DNA from: Brachycybe producta
Lineage: Eukaryota; Arthropoda; Diplopoda; Playtdesmida; Andrognathidae
Reading direction: 5' to 3'
Length of the DNA: 64,000 nt
Assembly (NCBI GenBank): GCA_036925085.1
Contig: JAUPFP010000088.1
Span: 310,001 to 374,000, forward strand
The notes under the pieces were generated by a model. It did not search any database and was not told the DNA's origin. It saw only the letters and a program-made list of their open reading frames with translations. How positions within the stretch are numbered: the first letter of the stretch is position 1; the number at the start of each line of letters is the position of its first letter. Of this stretch, positions 1 to 11,489 are shown one piece after another. Position numbers and translations under genes: made by a program.

Positions 1-2940
1 TTCGGTTGTTTTTTTTTAGAATATTTTTTGTGGCTGATTTAGTAAATAGATGCTGTATTTATGAGGGTTATCATGGAGGTTACACATTTCGTGTTTGTTT
101 GCATAATTATCTGATTAACAGTTTAGATTATTTAACACTTTTTTCTTTTTATAAATAAATAAGTTTTATAAAAAAATAAAACCTGTTGCATTAATTGACC
201 AACAAGTAAAAAAAAAAATCAACTCTAAATTGCAATCTTGAAAATATTAAGTTTCATTAAAATCTGAATATCATTGTTAAAGTAGCACAAAAATTGCTAA
301 AAAAAAAAGTTAAAATAATTTACGCTTACAGAAAAAATTGCATCATTTTGCGTTTTTTTGTGCGAATGACAATTTTGTTTATTAAAATGCATTTTCGAAT
401 TACAATTTTTTTTTTCTGCAAAAAATTCATAAATGTATTCTATAATTAGAAATTTTTCTGCTAAAAATGCATAATTGTATTCTAATTACAATGTTTCCAA
501 TTTTTTTTATATATTTTTCTCTTGACTTAATTATATGGCGGTGTGAGGCATCCAATGGTAAACTGGATGCCTAAATTTGCAAAAGTTGCAATTTAGTTAC
601 TCTTAATTAATCATTAAATGTTATTTAAAAGAACTTTTCAAAATTGTTAATGAATCAAATATTACATGTAAGTGAATTGTTAAGCATTTTATGATTAGTT
701 TGAAATGAGATGAATTCAAGCACAAAAATAGTGAGAAAATATAGTCAAGTCAAACTACAGAGAGAAGTTAAGATTTAACCTAAAATACCAATTTCTACAA
801 TATTAGACAAGAAAACACTCTAAATGTCTAGAAAACATGCTAAAGAAAAAAAGCGAGAAACTATATGAGAATCAAATGAGAGGCAAATAGTGAGTTAGAA
901 AGGATAAATGGGAAAGAAAAAGTAGCCTCCTACATTCCTATAATCGATGATCTACATTCTACTTTTTTACTCTACTAGGCCCAAAAAACAGCACACACAC
1001 ACTTCTAACACATAGTTTACGAACAACATTATAGAAGAAAAGCAAGAGAGATGTTATATTATTTTTTTCCCACTTTTGGAGAGTAAAAATGGGAGCAAAT
1101 AATATAAACTTGAAGCACACAATTGACATTTGCACTTCAAAAATGTTAAAATTGCAATGCAAACGTTAATTTTTTTTTGTTATGTAACCACAAAGTATAA
1201 AAATGCAACAAAAAAAAAAAGAGAACCATAATATACATATATTAAAAATGATGTTGGCCTTACGCCGGCACTGGTGGTGCCTAGCTGTTCCCGATGACGC
1301 CCTGCTGCTCGCGTTGCACCCGCCATCGCCATCATTAAAAATGGCTGCCTGCCTCAATCTTTATATTTTTTTTAACATCAAAAATAGCCATCTAGCGGTG
1401 ACATACATTTTTCCTCTCGAACTCTGGGAACATCTCTCGAGATCAGGTCATTCAACCGGATCGATATTAAGAGAGAAGGATAGAAGAATCCTCTCAATCT
1501 TCTTTTTTTTTTTCATTGATCCCCCTCCACCCACCTTCTTTACTTTTACCACCCCAATCTACACCTCCATATTAACATTACCACCTCCCCCCCCCCATCA
1601 TGAGATTCATAATTTTTTGACAATGGCACATCTTATCAGTTTCACCCATAACACATTGAAATTGTTGTTGGGTTTATATTTTCTTGTTTTGACAATGCAA
1701 TTCGTGCATGCTGCACTTGAACTCTTGTCCCTCAGCTACATGCCAATCATGGCTCCGTCTAAGTAGACATTGGCCATCTAAAGCTTATTAAAGAAACAAG
1801 AGCTAGAACTGATGCATATTCATGATCTGTTTTTTTCTTTCCAATTTTATTTAGGACGAATCCAATTTGGCAATGATTTGGCTAAACCATGTCTAAATAC
1901 CAATCATTTACGATTGGGAATTATCTCCCCCTGCCACATGGCTCTCGAACTGATTGAAGGTGTATTGAGTTGAATTGAATTGAATGGCTGCTGGCAGAAT
2001 AATTTATCAAATTAATGTGTGTTTATTTTAGAATGCGTACTTTTGAATTTTCCTTTCGTTTTTGAACGTTGCTAAAAATATTGTTTGTGTTTATGTTATT
2101 GGAAGTTCATGATGATCATAAGATGATGATTGATGATAAATATCATAATAGGATTGCTTTATTCCTTTTTCAATTGTGGTCATTACCATTGGGCAAGTCA
2201 TTAAACTTCAAAGAAAAACTGAAATTTTGACAGCAATTTATAAGTTGTAATCATAAAGTGGTATATACAGTAATAGATATGGTAAATGAGCAAGTTCATT
2301 TAGCCTAAAACAAAAGGAGGAGAGCAAAAAAAAAAAGAAGCAAGCAGAAAAGCGAGATGAAGTGGAATGAAGATTATGTAAGGAGTACAATATGACGTCA
2401 GCGTTCCAGACAGACAGACAAAACAGAGCTGAGCTTTTAGTAAATTGTAATTTTTGTAATGTGTTTTGTCTGCAAAACTATATAACAAGAGCTGGAGTAA
2501 GATGAATTGGAATGAAGTGATAGTAAGAAGAACAATATGACGTCAGCCTTCCAGACAGACAGACAAACAGAACTGTATTCCCCCTCCCCCCCTCAGTATT
2601 ATCATTTTTATTCTGTTTTGTCTGTAAAACTTTTATTTTCTGAACAAAGTAGTAAATATGTTTAAGGGATTTCAAGAACAATGGGTTTTTTTTTCCTTTG
2701 TCTTTTTTAAAACTTAAATGGAAAACACATTTTTTATTATCAGTCCTTATTTTTTCTCTTTCTCTCCAGTCTGTCCTTTTGGTGTGATATATACATTATA
2801 GTATAGGGTCATATCATTTGTGACATTCTCAACACTTATTTTTCGTCTCTTATTTCAAATGGGGATCATAACTTTTTTTTGTTTTTACTGGTTTCTGGAT
2901 AAATGTCTTACATAAAGAAAACTCTAAAACGTTTTCTTAC
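1..2940 (-). other. intron downstream of coding exon 4 (partial)
   Basis: AT-rich non-coding sequence with no recognisable exon on either strand. It carries an isolated GC-rich patch at about 1255-1350 and the tandem CRE-containing duplication described separately. The next expected ERC exon was looked for on the minus strand and not seen. Confidence 0.6.
2335..2640. repeat. two-copy tandem duplication (145-bp period) with full CRE sites
   Basis: Two imperfect copies each contain GAATGAAG..., ACAATATGACGTCAGC, CCAGACAGACAGACAAA and TTTTGTCTG-AAAACT in the same order. The palindromic CRE TGACGTCA sits at 2393-2400 and 2538-2545, exactly 145 bp apart. The CRE core and the GACA repeats are better conserved than the rest of the unit. 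Confidence 0.75.
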
Positions 2941-3071
2941 TTCTTTGGTCTTCATAATGTCTCTGTCTTTTGTTTCCATCATTGTCTCCAAATGACGAGA
3001 CCTTGCTTGTGCTTCATACAATTGAGTCTTCATTCTTTCGTATTCGATTCTGTCTTCATCCATTAACTTAC
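2941..3071 (-). CDS. brp: ELKS/ERC/Bruchpilot coding exon 4 (residues 445-488)
   Basis: This 131-bp exon completes the split Gly and adds 43 residues. It starts KLMDEDRIEYERMKTQ, contains EAQARSRHLETMMETKDRDI, and ends MKTKE. The acceptor is TTAACAACAG before 3071 and the donor is GAA|GTAAGA at 2941/2940, phase 0. The pattern matches the ERC region around HVHHLESLLEQKEKE, including the His-Leu-Glu core. It is coiled coil throughout. The rest of the protein (several hundred further residues and later exons) is not found at positions 1-2940 and must lie to the left of the window, so the gene is partial here. Confidence 0.9.
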
Positions 3072-3235
3072 CTGTTGTTAAAAGAAAACCAAAAAAATCA
3101 AAGGGACAATTGAACCGTTTCTCAAAAATAGTTTTTTTTTTTAAAAAAAAAGTAGCTGAAAATACTCTCTCTTGTTTAAGATTTTTTTTGTGAACAGCTG
3201 ATTTTCGAACTCTATTCATAATGCGTTTCAGAAAC

Positions 3236-3450
3236 GAAGACTAAGAACTAGAATGGGTAGGTGAATCATTTAAAAGTATTTTCATGTTTTTAGTATCTTT
3301 CAAAATAAACGTTTTATATATTGAAACTGAAATACACGTGAAATTACTCTTTAAGTGATTTAACTACCCTTCTAGTTTCTAAAACATTTTTAGTTTCTCT
3401 TCATCTTGCACTCCTAAAAGACAAAATAACCAGACTTTAAGGGGAATTTA
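3236..3450. repeat. palindromic repeat family F, copy 1
   Basis: Arms contain GAAACTAGAAKGGTAGSTSA and an ATTTTCATGTT stretch on the left and their reverse complement on the right (GATTTAACTACCCTTCTAGTTTC at 3357-3379 in pieces). An outer segment resembles AAAGACAAAATAACCAGA. The same palindrome recurs at 9560, 24030, 29755, 45300, 51660 and 55540. It is probably a non-autonomous foldback element; no target duplication was identified. Confidence 0.6.
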
Positions 3451-3610
3451 TATACAATTTAAACCGCCTTAATATTTTCACACATTACACAACATACATT
3501 TAACATTTTAATAACACAGAGAAATTATTAAAAATTAAAAATTCGAATTCCAACTTAAAAAGAGTATTTTCTAACTATTTTTTTCGCCTCTGAAATAATA
3601 AATGTCGTAC

Positions 3611-3707
3611 CAGGTCCTTTGGCTTGAAGCATTTCCAGCAGTTTCTTGATGCTTTCATCACGAGCTTGTAAAGTTTGCTTTTGAGTATCTATCCTCAATT
3701 CCAACTC
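3611..3707 (-). CDS. brp: ELKS/ERC/Bruchpilot coding exon 3 (residues 413-445)
   Basis: This 97-bp exon has phase 0 at its start and ends with one base of a split Gly codon. The protein reads ELELRIDTQKQTLQARDESI and continues KKLLEMLQAKGPG. This is one of the most conserved coiled-coil stretches of the family (vertebrate ELRIETQKQTLNARDESIKK). The acceptor is a T-rich tract ending TTTAAAG before 3707. The donor is CCTG|GTACGA at 3611/3610, weak at +3/+4 but with G at +5. The split codon is completed exactly by the next exon, which supports this donor choice. Confidence 0.93.
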
Positions 3708-4345
3708 CTTTAAAAAAAACAACAACAATCAAAACAGGAAGTCAAAATGTTATCAACTTATTTCCATATATTAGTCAATACAACAATAAAAATTTAACTT
3801 TTCAAAAAAAAAAAAAAAATGGCCAAAAACCTGTCAGTTTTTCCCCGCCTTGTTTTTTTAAGCATGCTTCGAAAATGACCTCCAACTTTTAATATATTTT
3901 ATAAAAAAATCGTACAGTTTGCACTATTTAATCTTACAAATGCGGCTTAAAATTAAATAACATGGGTTTAAAGTGGACATTGGATGTCATTGGGAAGCAG
4001 GAGACTTAAAATGGGCGTTGAGAGTTGTATATTATTATGTCATTATTGTAATTTCAAATGAGTTTTAATAGATCTAGGAAAAGTCTAAAGGTTGCTCTCA
4101 CATTTGACCCTACAAGCTTTAAAAAAAGGATTAACTATAACTTTTTTTAAAGCTTGTAAAAATGATGTTTGAATAAAGACACAATGACCACTTAAAAGTG
4201 AAATGGCCAATTTATTCATTTGTTTAGTCAGAAGACACGTACTCTTATATATTATATACTCAGTGTTGACATTTCTCTTCATAAAATTCATTTGGTAGAT
4301 GAATTACAACAAAAAAAAGGACGTAGACTTAATAATATATATTAC

Positions 4346-4498
4346 CTTTATAGTTTCCCTAAGTAAATAGATTTCTTTGGACTGATGTTCTTTCTCGGCA
4401 TAGATTGCTTCCAGTTGCGGTTGAAGATCGATTCCAGGGTTTCTCATCTGTGATGACCGCAATTCTTCCTCTAGTTGTTGTATAAGTGTAGACTGTTT
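4346..4498 (-). CDS. brp: ELKS/ERC/Bruchpilot coding exon 2 (residues 362-412)
   Basis: This 153-bp exon encodes 51 residues in phase 0/0. It begins KQSTLIQQLEEEL and ends YLLRETIK. The acceptor is ATCTATAG before 4498 and the donor is AAG|GTAATA at 4346/4345. Joined to exon 1 it gives ...SENQ|KQSTLIQ..., the same junction context as in Bruchpilot and similar to ERC1. The EAIYAEKEHQSKEIYLLRET stretch corresponds to the conserved ERC segment that reads HAEHERQAKELFLLRKT in vertebrates. The whole exon is heptad-rich coiled coil with no globular domain. The intron separating it from exon 1 is about 14.9 kb and is filled with transposon relics. No alternative exon consistent with the family was seen in that intron. 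Confidence 0.93.
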
Positions 4499-5366
4499 CT
4501 ATAGATAAGAAAGACAAGAACTTTTTGTTTGAATAAAATATGACATTTTTTTTTTAGAGATTTTTAAACTTTTGAAAGCTAAAGGTGCTTGCAGTGATTG
4601 CTTTCCTTAAGGGGTTCTTTTTTTTGTGGTGGCGCGCACATTAGCAAATACAGTTTATTTCATGGAAAATTTATCATGCAATGGCTTTTTTTTTTTAAAA
4701 AAAAGAGAAAATGTTGGAAGAGGCATTTTCTAAGCACATAATGATGCCATTTTCTGATATCAGAATTATAGTCCTCAGGGTTTATCTCTTAATAGACAAT
4801 TCTATAATATCGATTGTGTGTTTTTTCTAAGAAAAACAAACACATATTCAGTGTTTTATATTTTGTAAAACATTTTTGTATTTTTTTTGTATTTTTCTCA
4901 TTTTGTTTGTCGGCTAAAAACGTGTCAAAAGTTGATGATGATGTTAGAATATATTTCAAAAAACATCTTAATCGTAATAATTTATTTTCGGATCTTTCTC
5001 CAAAAAAAAAAAAGAAGAGTCTTCTGTGCTTATATGTCATTCAAGTAGAAACTTCCCTTTGGTGAATTACATATAAACTCATCCAAATATCGATCTATTC
5101 TAACCCATGCACATACAAAGACACGCGCACGTACATAGCTATTAATAGAGAAACAAACGCACGCATACACAAACATACAAAGTGTCCCAAAAAAAAAAGC
5201 ATACACACTTTTTAGTTTGATAATAACTGCCATGTTTATTTTCTTAAATTTAATTTAATAATTTTATAATTAAGGGTAAATGTTACAATAAAAATTAGAT
5301 ATAAAGACATTGCATGTTTTCTATTTAAATGATGCATTATTTCAAGTTTTCAAAATGTCCTCCATT

Positions 5367-5586
5367 CAGTGGCGTAGCTAGGTTTGGTTGTGCCCCCCCC
5401 CCCTTCCTCCTTTGCCGCCCCTTCTGCTTAAAACATTGTCCCCCCCCCCCTCCTCCTTTGCCGCCCCTTCTGCTTAAAACATTGTCCCCCCCCCCTCTTT
5501 ACACCACCAAAATTTGCCCTCCAAACCTTCTGCGCCCCCTCCCATTCCGCAGTCGCGTGGACTGCGGGTCTCCAGCTACATCCCTG
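5367..5586. mobile_element. hAT-like non-autonomous element, 220 bp
   Basis: Flanked by a perfect 8-bp target duplication CCTCCATT (5359-5366 and 5587-5594). The termini are CAGTGGCGTAGCTAGG on the left and the reverse complement of CAGGGATGTAGCTGGAG on the right, typical of hAT ends. Inside are two direct copies of a C-rich segment of about 60 bp (poly-C, CTCCTTTGCCGCCCC, TTCTGCTTAAAACATTG), so the element has an internal duplication. No coding capacity. Confidence 0.85.
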
Positions 5587-6990
5587 CCTCCATTTGCATT
5601 GCTGACATCGGTAGCAAAATAATCTGCAACATTTTGTAAATATGCGACAATTCTTTGCGATTTCTGGTTATAATTATACAAATGGGAAGAAATAAAACAG
5701 AATTGTCGCACAATTGCAAGAAATACGTTGACGTTTGCAGATCATATTCTTACCGATGTCAGCAATGCGAATAGGTGAACACTTGAGAGATAAATGCATT
5801 CATTTATACATAAAACATGCAATGCTTTTTTTATATCTTAATTTTTATTGTAACATTTACTCTTAATTCTAAAATTTCTAAAATCAAATTTAAGAAAATA
5901 AACATGGCATTTATTAATAATCAAAGTCCATACATATTTGGGAACACGCTCAAGATACAGAAGCACGTGCACGTGCACACACGTACACCGACACAAACTC
6001 AATATTAAATTAGTTAAAACACATTAGCGGCATACAGACACCCATAATATTAGTTATTTTTTCAAAGGAAATATTTTTTTTTTCTCTAATCTTTATAACT
6101 TCCTGATTTCGTTCGTGTTAAAGTGACATCAAGTCACAATCATAATAAAAATTGACTCTTTTTTTTTTCTCCCCCTTTTTTTTTGATGTCAAAATGTTAC
6201 TAAAATAACCTAAAACTAACCTAAAACTTTTACATTTACTACAATTTAATTCAATGTTTATAGAAGAATTGAGCTAAAATTTCGTTCTTTTACGATACCA
6301 TCATATTATACACAGTAGAGTTGATTTTACAAATTTAGTTTTATTTACATTCATTTTTATGATCACATTGTTTTTTTTGTTTTTTTTTTGATAACCGCAA
6401 TGAAAAAGTGATTATGCAAATTGCAATTTGAGATTGGTTTAGATTTTTTTATATACAGGCTTTATACATTATATAAATGCCTGTCTGTGAGGCATTGACG
6501 TTTTCAGTCCATTCAATCCATTTCATTATACCGAACTCGTTTCGGGTTTTTTTTTTGTAATAATATCAGCCATTTCGTTACTGGATCACGTATTTTTTTT
6601 TTGTTTAAGTTATGCCAGTTATATGGAAAAAAAAAATTATGATGATGCCATTTTTTATGTGTGTTGAAGGCGGGTCGTGTGGGATGGTTAAGTTATTAGT
6701 TTCGGAACTTTGGTCTAATTACAATTGGAACGGTTGTTTACGAAGAGAGAAGTCTATAATTATGCAATTTCCATAACGTTATATGATGTTTTAACAATTG
6801 CCCTCAAAAAGTTAAGTGAGAAAGAGAGAGAGAGAGAAAAAAATATTGTTTGCTAAATTATTTTTTTGTTGCTGATCTTGTCAGAGATTCGAATTAATTT
6901 GTTAATTAAGCTCTTGAGACTCACTTTATTAAATGGTTGGCACTTATTCAGTATAGTTACAAAACACTCTTTTCTTGCTTTTGTTTTATT

Positions 6991-7180
6991 GTTGGAACAC
7001 ACACACAGAGACCACTTTTTGGTGGTCAATTTCGACTGCAAAATGAAGTCGGGTTGTCGTCATAACCGACCACTTCGAATCTTTCCATAAAAAATACATT
7101 ACAACCACAGTCTAACAACTTGCAACTGCATTGTGCAGTTGAAATTGACCACCAAAAAGTGGTCTGTGTGCCAATGACCC
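6991..7180. mobile_element. palindromic MITE, GACCACTTTTGGTGGTC family, copy 1
   Basis: Left arm ACACACACAGAGACCACTTT plus TTGGTGGTCAATTTCGACTG; right arm is the complementary CAGTTGAAATTGACCACC then AAAAAGTGGTCTGTGTG. Related copies lie at 32466-32625 and 53432-53616. All share the TACATTNCAACCACAG core. No clear target duplication, so the superfamily is unassigned. Confidence 0.65.
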
Positions 7181-7718
7181 CTTCTGTCATAACTTTTTTT
7201 TTAATCATAAGAGACTAGAGATCTAGTCTGTCTTTAACCCATTTATACTAATATTTAGAAGCAAGTTTCGAATTTATTAATGCTGCTTATTTAAATAATT
7301 CAACCAGTCATTTTGAGTTGACAAATAGTATTGAATCTTTGAAGTTGTTTAAGTGAGTTTTTGTAAACCCTATATACAGTAGGTCACGTGAATGTGTTAA
7401 GTTTGAAGAAAGAAAGATTGCACACTTGACATTGAACTTGAATCCTCTACACAGGGCTCCAACATAGAAAAAAAAAAGATGTCTTGAATGAGTAGGCCTA
7501 CCTTTAAATAGATATTTTTCATGTTGGAATTCTGCTAATTATAATTCATGTTCAAGTGTCAAGTGTCATTCTTGAATTTGTACCACCTTAATGAGTGACG
7601 CTCCAATTATTGTATCATAAAAAAATTTGAATGAGTGTTTGTGATTCTATTGGATTCAACCCAAATGTTTTGTCACGAAAAGAAATGAACAAAATTGAGA
7701 ACCACCTTTTGTTATGAA

Positions 7719-8201
7719 TAGGGCTCGGATTTTTATGTTTATGTTTCTCAATCTGTGGCAAAAGGGCCAACTGTGAAGTAACAATCCCGTTTGGATGAAC
7801 CAAGATTTATGGTAACCAAAAATCTAGCCTCTAGCCTTTTTTGATTTAAAAAAATTCATAATTGCAATTGCTCTAATGCAGTGATGTTTTAAGACCTAGG
7901 CATACAAGGCATGTGCCTAGGGCTCTCAACAAAACTGGGGCCCCTCAGGCAGAAATAATCATTGTGGAGACTTCAAATGTAGTTTTGCAAATTTTGTTGT
8001 CAGATTTGTATATTTGTAAAATTTGTAATATATTTGAAATATTGTCTCGACATACTGAAGTGGTAAAGGTGATGTCATGTTGTGCCTAGGGCCCTCCTGA
8101 AAATGTCACTACTCCAATGATGACGATTACTTTACAATTGGCACTTGGGTCACAAATTAAGAAATATTTGCTTGATATTTTGCATAAAAATCCAATGCCT
8201 A
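7719..8201. mobile_element. hAT MITE family TAGGGCTCGG, copy 1, interrupted
   Basis: Starts TAGGGCTCGGATTTTTATG and ends TTGCATAAAAATCCAATGCC-TA, an imperfect inverse of the start. It contains family-internal blocks TTTCTCAATCTGTGG, GTGAAGTAACAATC, AATCTAGCCTCTAGCC and AATTGCNNTTGCTCTAATG. It is split at 7879 by a second hAT-like element. Target duplication not recognisable, so it is an old copy. Confidence 0.75.
7879..8111. mobile_element. nested hAT-like element, 233 bp
   Basis: Inserted inside the copy at 7719-8201. Flanked by CTCTAATG (7871-7878) and CTCCAATG (8112-8119), an 8-bp duplication with one mismatch. Ends are CAGTGATGTTTTAAG and the reverse complement of TAGTGACATTTTC. The interior is two inverted GTGCCTAGGGC blocks. 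Non-coding. Confidence 0.75.
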
Positions 8202-9559
8202 GATTTTTATCAGTTATTATGATGACAGATGTAATTATACTGAGTGTGACAAATCCAAATCTTGAATTGATTTCCATTAACTTACATTAAATGTGTAATG
8301 TCTGTAACATATGACCTTTTCTCTATCAAACGCTTTATTTTGCTTCCACCCTACATTTTATATATAATGCAATTAAAGAGTGTCTTAATTTTAAGGAAAA
8401 CCTTTTAAAAGTTAGAGATTGTATTTTTTTTTGTCGTTTCTTCAAAAGGGTTTTATCTTTAATTTCTTAATTCTCTTTTATTGTTTTTGTCGTTTTTTGG
8501 GTGATTTATACAGCTTTTAGTTGCGATTAAGATTACCTTGCATTGCATTAAATTATTATTACACCCTCGTAATGGCTGAAAGGGTTGATATCACGTTTTT
8601 TTTTGTCACTCTTGGGTGTTGTAACACACAATTTCACGGCCTATGTCTTTTTGATCTGATAAAAGAAGACTTTTTTTTCTTTTTCGAAATGTATTTTTCT
8701 TGCTTTACTTTCTCATTTGATTGCCTTTTCGTACATAAAAAAAATCTCCCTTGTGAGCATTGACAAACGAAATTGTCCATTCAAATTCATCTTTGAGAAC
8801 ATCTTTTTCTGTCTACAAAACAAACCTAATTCTACAAACCAAATATAGCAAATTTTACTTGTTTTTTTTGTACATTTACCAATTTCTATATAAAAATGAT
8901 GACCAATCTTGTTGTTTTTCATGTCATGTCTTCAAGGGTTTCAAGAAAACTCATTATTTGTGACAGTTTGATGTTAAATAAGTTGCATGAAATAAAAAAA
9001 AAAAAAAACTAATGCTTTTTTCAACATGTGAATTTGTTAATTGCAAATTGCAATTTCACCACAAAATCAAACTACTTTGTGTTTAAATATTCTCTGGAGG
9101 TAAAATCAACGTGGAGAAAAGCTACGAAAAAGATCATCATACTAATTGCCTTAATTTAATTTCATGCTTTAGCGTCTTCACTTATATTTTTGCTTCTTTT
9201 TTTGCGGGGTTGGTTTTCATCTCTCTTGGATTCATAAATTATTGGCTTCATTAATTTCACTATTAATGTTAACAAATCATAAATAATCTGCTGATTTTTT
9301 AAAAAAAATCCTGATAAAATCTTAAATACTTCACTATAAATAAATAAATTGTAAGACAGAAATCTGATATTTTGATGTGCGGCTTTTTTTACAGTTTTAA
9401 AAAAAACTTTTAATTCAATATTTTTCAGTTAGCGTTTTCAGCTTTAGTATTTAATATAAAAAACTCCAATAAATTCTTTTTCATTGGTTATTGATTGCAG
9501 TTCTTCAAAAAAAAAGTAATTTAAAATTGTTGCCTTTTTTTAAAAAAAAAACCTACTAA

Positions 9560-9790
9560 GGAAAAATTGAAAGTGTTTTTGGAAACTAGAAGAGTAGCTG
9601 AATCACTTAAGTTTATTTTCATGTTATATTTTAAAACTAAATTTTTGTTGTCAGTTTGAGAATGACCCAACTTTAAGCAGACGAATTTTTAACTTTTGTC
9701 CATAAAAAAAGTTTATTTTGAAAGTTAGCAACTTATCAACATATGAAATTGCTCGAAAAGTCTGTTTATAAAACATCTTAAGATGAATCT
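9560..9790. repeat. palindromic repeat family F, copy 2
   Basis: Contains TTGAAAGTG...GGAAACTAGAAGAGTAGCTG, then AATCACTTAAG and TATTTTCATGTTATA, with partial inverse sequence (TATCAACATATGAAAT) near 9737. The right arm is poorly preserved. Confidence 0.5.
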
Positions 9791-10134
9791 CAAGATAAGA
9801 ATTAACCAGAAATGTTTTAATTTTGTTTAAAAAAACTAAAGAAAAAACTCATTTGAATGAATCCGCATATCTTGAATTAAATGTCTAGTCTAGTGGATTT
9901 ATTATGCAAATTTGAACAAACAGTAGTTTCATAAATGTAAAATGGCTTTTCGAAGTTAATTTCGTGTTTTTTTTAAATTACAATTACAATTAGTACTCTG
10001 CTAGCAGCCAAATAGGCATATGGCAGAGGGACATAAAAGTCCACATGCAGAATTAAGCGTTGTCAAGCACATATATAAAAACAAAATGAATATACAAATG
10101 CCAATCCCACAAAACAAAAAAAAAATTATCCCCA

Positions 10135-10635
10135 TTCACCACTGCCTCGGGAAGAAAGTTCCATTGTCATAACTCGAGGAAAAAAAAAAGACCAATAATA
10201 TGAATCTGTCCTAGCAAAAATCTCCCTAATTTTCTTAGAGTGGTCAGCCCTGCCCATGTATAGTGCTTTATGAATATCACTGTGGTTTAGGACAATCACC
10301 AAGTGTAATTTTTCCAAACAATTTCGAACTTAACTCAGCCCTGTGATGTGCCAAACTATGCCATTGTAGCACTGACAGCATCTCAGTGACGCTATCTGTA
10401 AATTTGTGCCTGCCACAAACAAACCTAGCTGCCTTATGCTGAACCATTTCAACTGAGTGAGTGAGTGAGTGTGACAGAGTGAGGATTCCATACACTGCAG
10501 CAATACTCAAGATGAGGCCGAACCCAATGCTTGATAGGCAATAGTTTTAACTTGTGCTGGGCAGGTGCCCAGTGTCCTTTGACTAAAGGACACTGCAGCC
10601 AGAGTAGGCCTATATGACTTTTGTTAAGTATTTGT
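10135..10635 (-). pseudogene. decayed non-LTR retrotransposon reverse transcriptase, C-terminal part
   Basis: Reading leftward with frame changes, the conceptual protein shows KHWVRPHLEYCCSVWNPH, then VEMVQHKAARFVCGRHKFTD, SVTEMLSVLQWHSLAHHRAE, and near the end REIFARTDSYYWSFFFPR. These are the standard C-terminal landmarks of jockey/CR1-type reverse transcriptases (LVRPxLEYxSxVWDPH, VQRRAARFVxG, MLxxLxWxSL, RTDxYxxSFFPR). At least one frameshift (near 10449-10510) and stops break it, and the catalytic core is missing. A palindromic MITE abuts its upstream side. It is a dead fragment within intron 1. Confidence 0.85.
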
Positions 10636-10820
10636 GACAAACAGAAGTTGGCTCTGCCCTTTTTATGACGAACGCAACTTCTAATTGGTTGGTTATGTAG
10701 TCTGACGTCACATGCTCCGCCCTTTTCAATGTCGAACCACACAACAAACCAATTAGAAGTTGCCAGTCGTCATAAAAGGGCGGAGCCAACTTCTGTTTGT
10801 ACCGATTTCTAATTGCCTGT
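10636..10820. mobile_element. 206-bp palindromic MITE family (Mutator-like), copy 1, left end lost
   Basis: Shares the palindromic body of the copies at 11490 and 15458 (ACAGAAGTTGGCTC, AACTTCTAATTGGTTGGTTA, TCTGACGTCACATGCTCCGC). The right terminus ATTTCTAATTGCCTGT is intact at 10820. The left terminal repeat is missing, replaced by the reverse transcriptase relic. Confidence 0.8.
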
Positions 10821-11092
10821 GTGAATGATTTGGTAGTTACTATCGTGATAGTTACTAGCAAGCAGAATGAATCCGAGAGAAAAATGGTTTTACGATAGTG
10901 TGCGACAGTAAATAACCTCAAATAAGCTAAAGCAAGTTTTAACTAAGTCAGGTTAGGCTGGTTTAAATTAGTAATTACTACTACTAATTAGGCTAAAATC
11001 AGCCACACATGCTTAAAAATTTCCATTAAAAATGAATTTGTCTTATTTGAATAATTTCATTCTATTTATTTGGCTGAAAGTATTTATATAAA

Positions 11093-11205
11093 AAAAGCGA
11101 GAAATCGTTTTCTTTCGGCCAGGCGGAATTACATTTATCAGCCAATGGCAGCTTTTATTTCTATTTTCTGCTTTGTTTTTCACGCATGTGGGATCTAGGC
11201 CGAAA
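11093..11205. repeat. small palindrome, CACATGCAGAAAA family, copy 1
   Basis: Left GCGAGAAATCGTTTTCTTTC and right TATTTTCTGCTTTG followed by CACGCATGTGGGATCTAGGCC. The right end is the inverse of the GGCCNNGATCACACATGCAG start of the copies at 11995 and 49977. Probably a decayed MITE. Confidence 0.45.
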
Positions 11206-11489
11206 ATATTAACTAATTTTTTTTCTCTTCTTCTTCTAATTTATTGTATTTAGTGTAGTATTTAGGATGATATTGGCTTCCTCTTTTCAACGTTCGTTTT
11301 CCGAAATGGATGAAATATTCATAATGTTATTCACGTGTTTATTATTGTTGTAGTGATATGCACAGATGGACAGCTGACCAATCACAAGTGTCTTAACACA
11401 TTATATTTAAAAGAGAACGCACGCACGCTATTTCTACGTATATTGATAATATACTAGGCCTATAGATCCTCAGAGGAGGGCTTCTGAGC

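Noticed and set aside
1203..1766. 187-residue plus-strand frame
   Set aside because: Low-complexity Pro/Phe/His composition over poly-T and poly-C runs, no domain, and located inside an intron on the other strand.
1..2940. Next ELKS/Bruchpilot coding exon
   Set aside because: Looked for coiled-coil codons with splice sites on the minus strand; none seen, so the exon is presumed outside the window.
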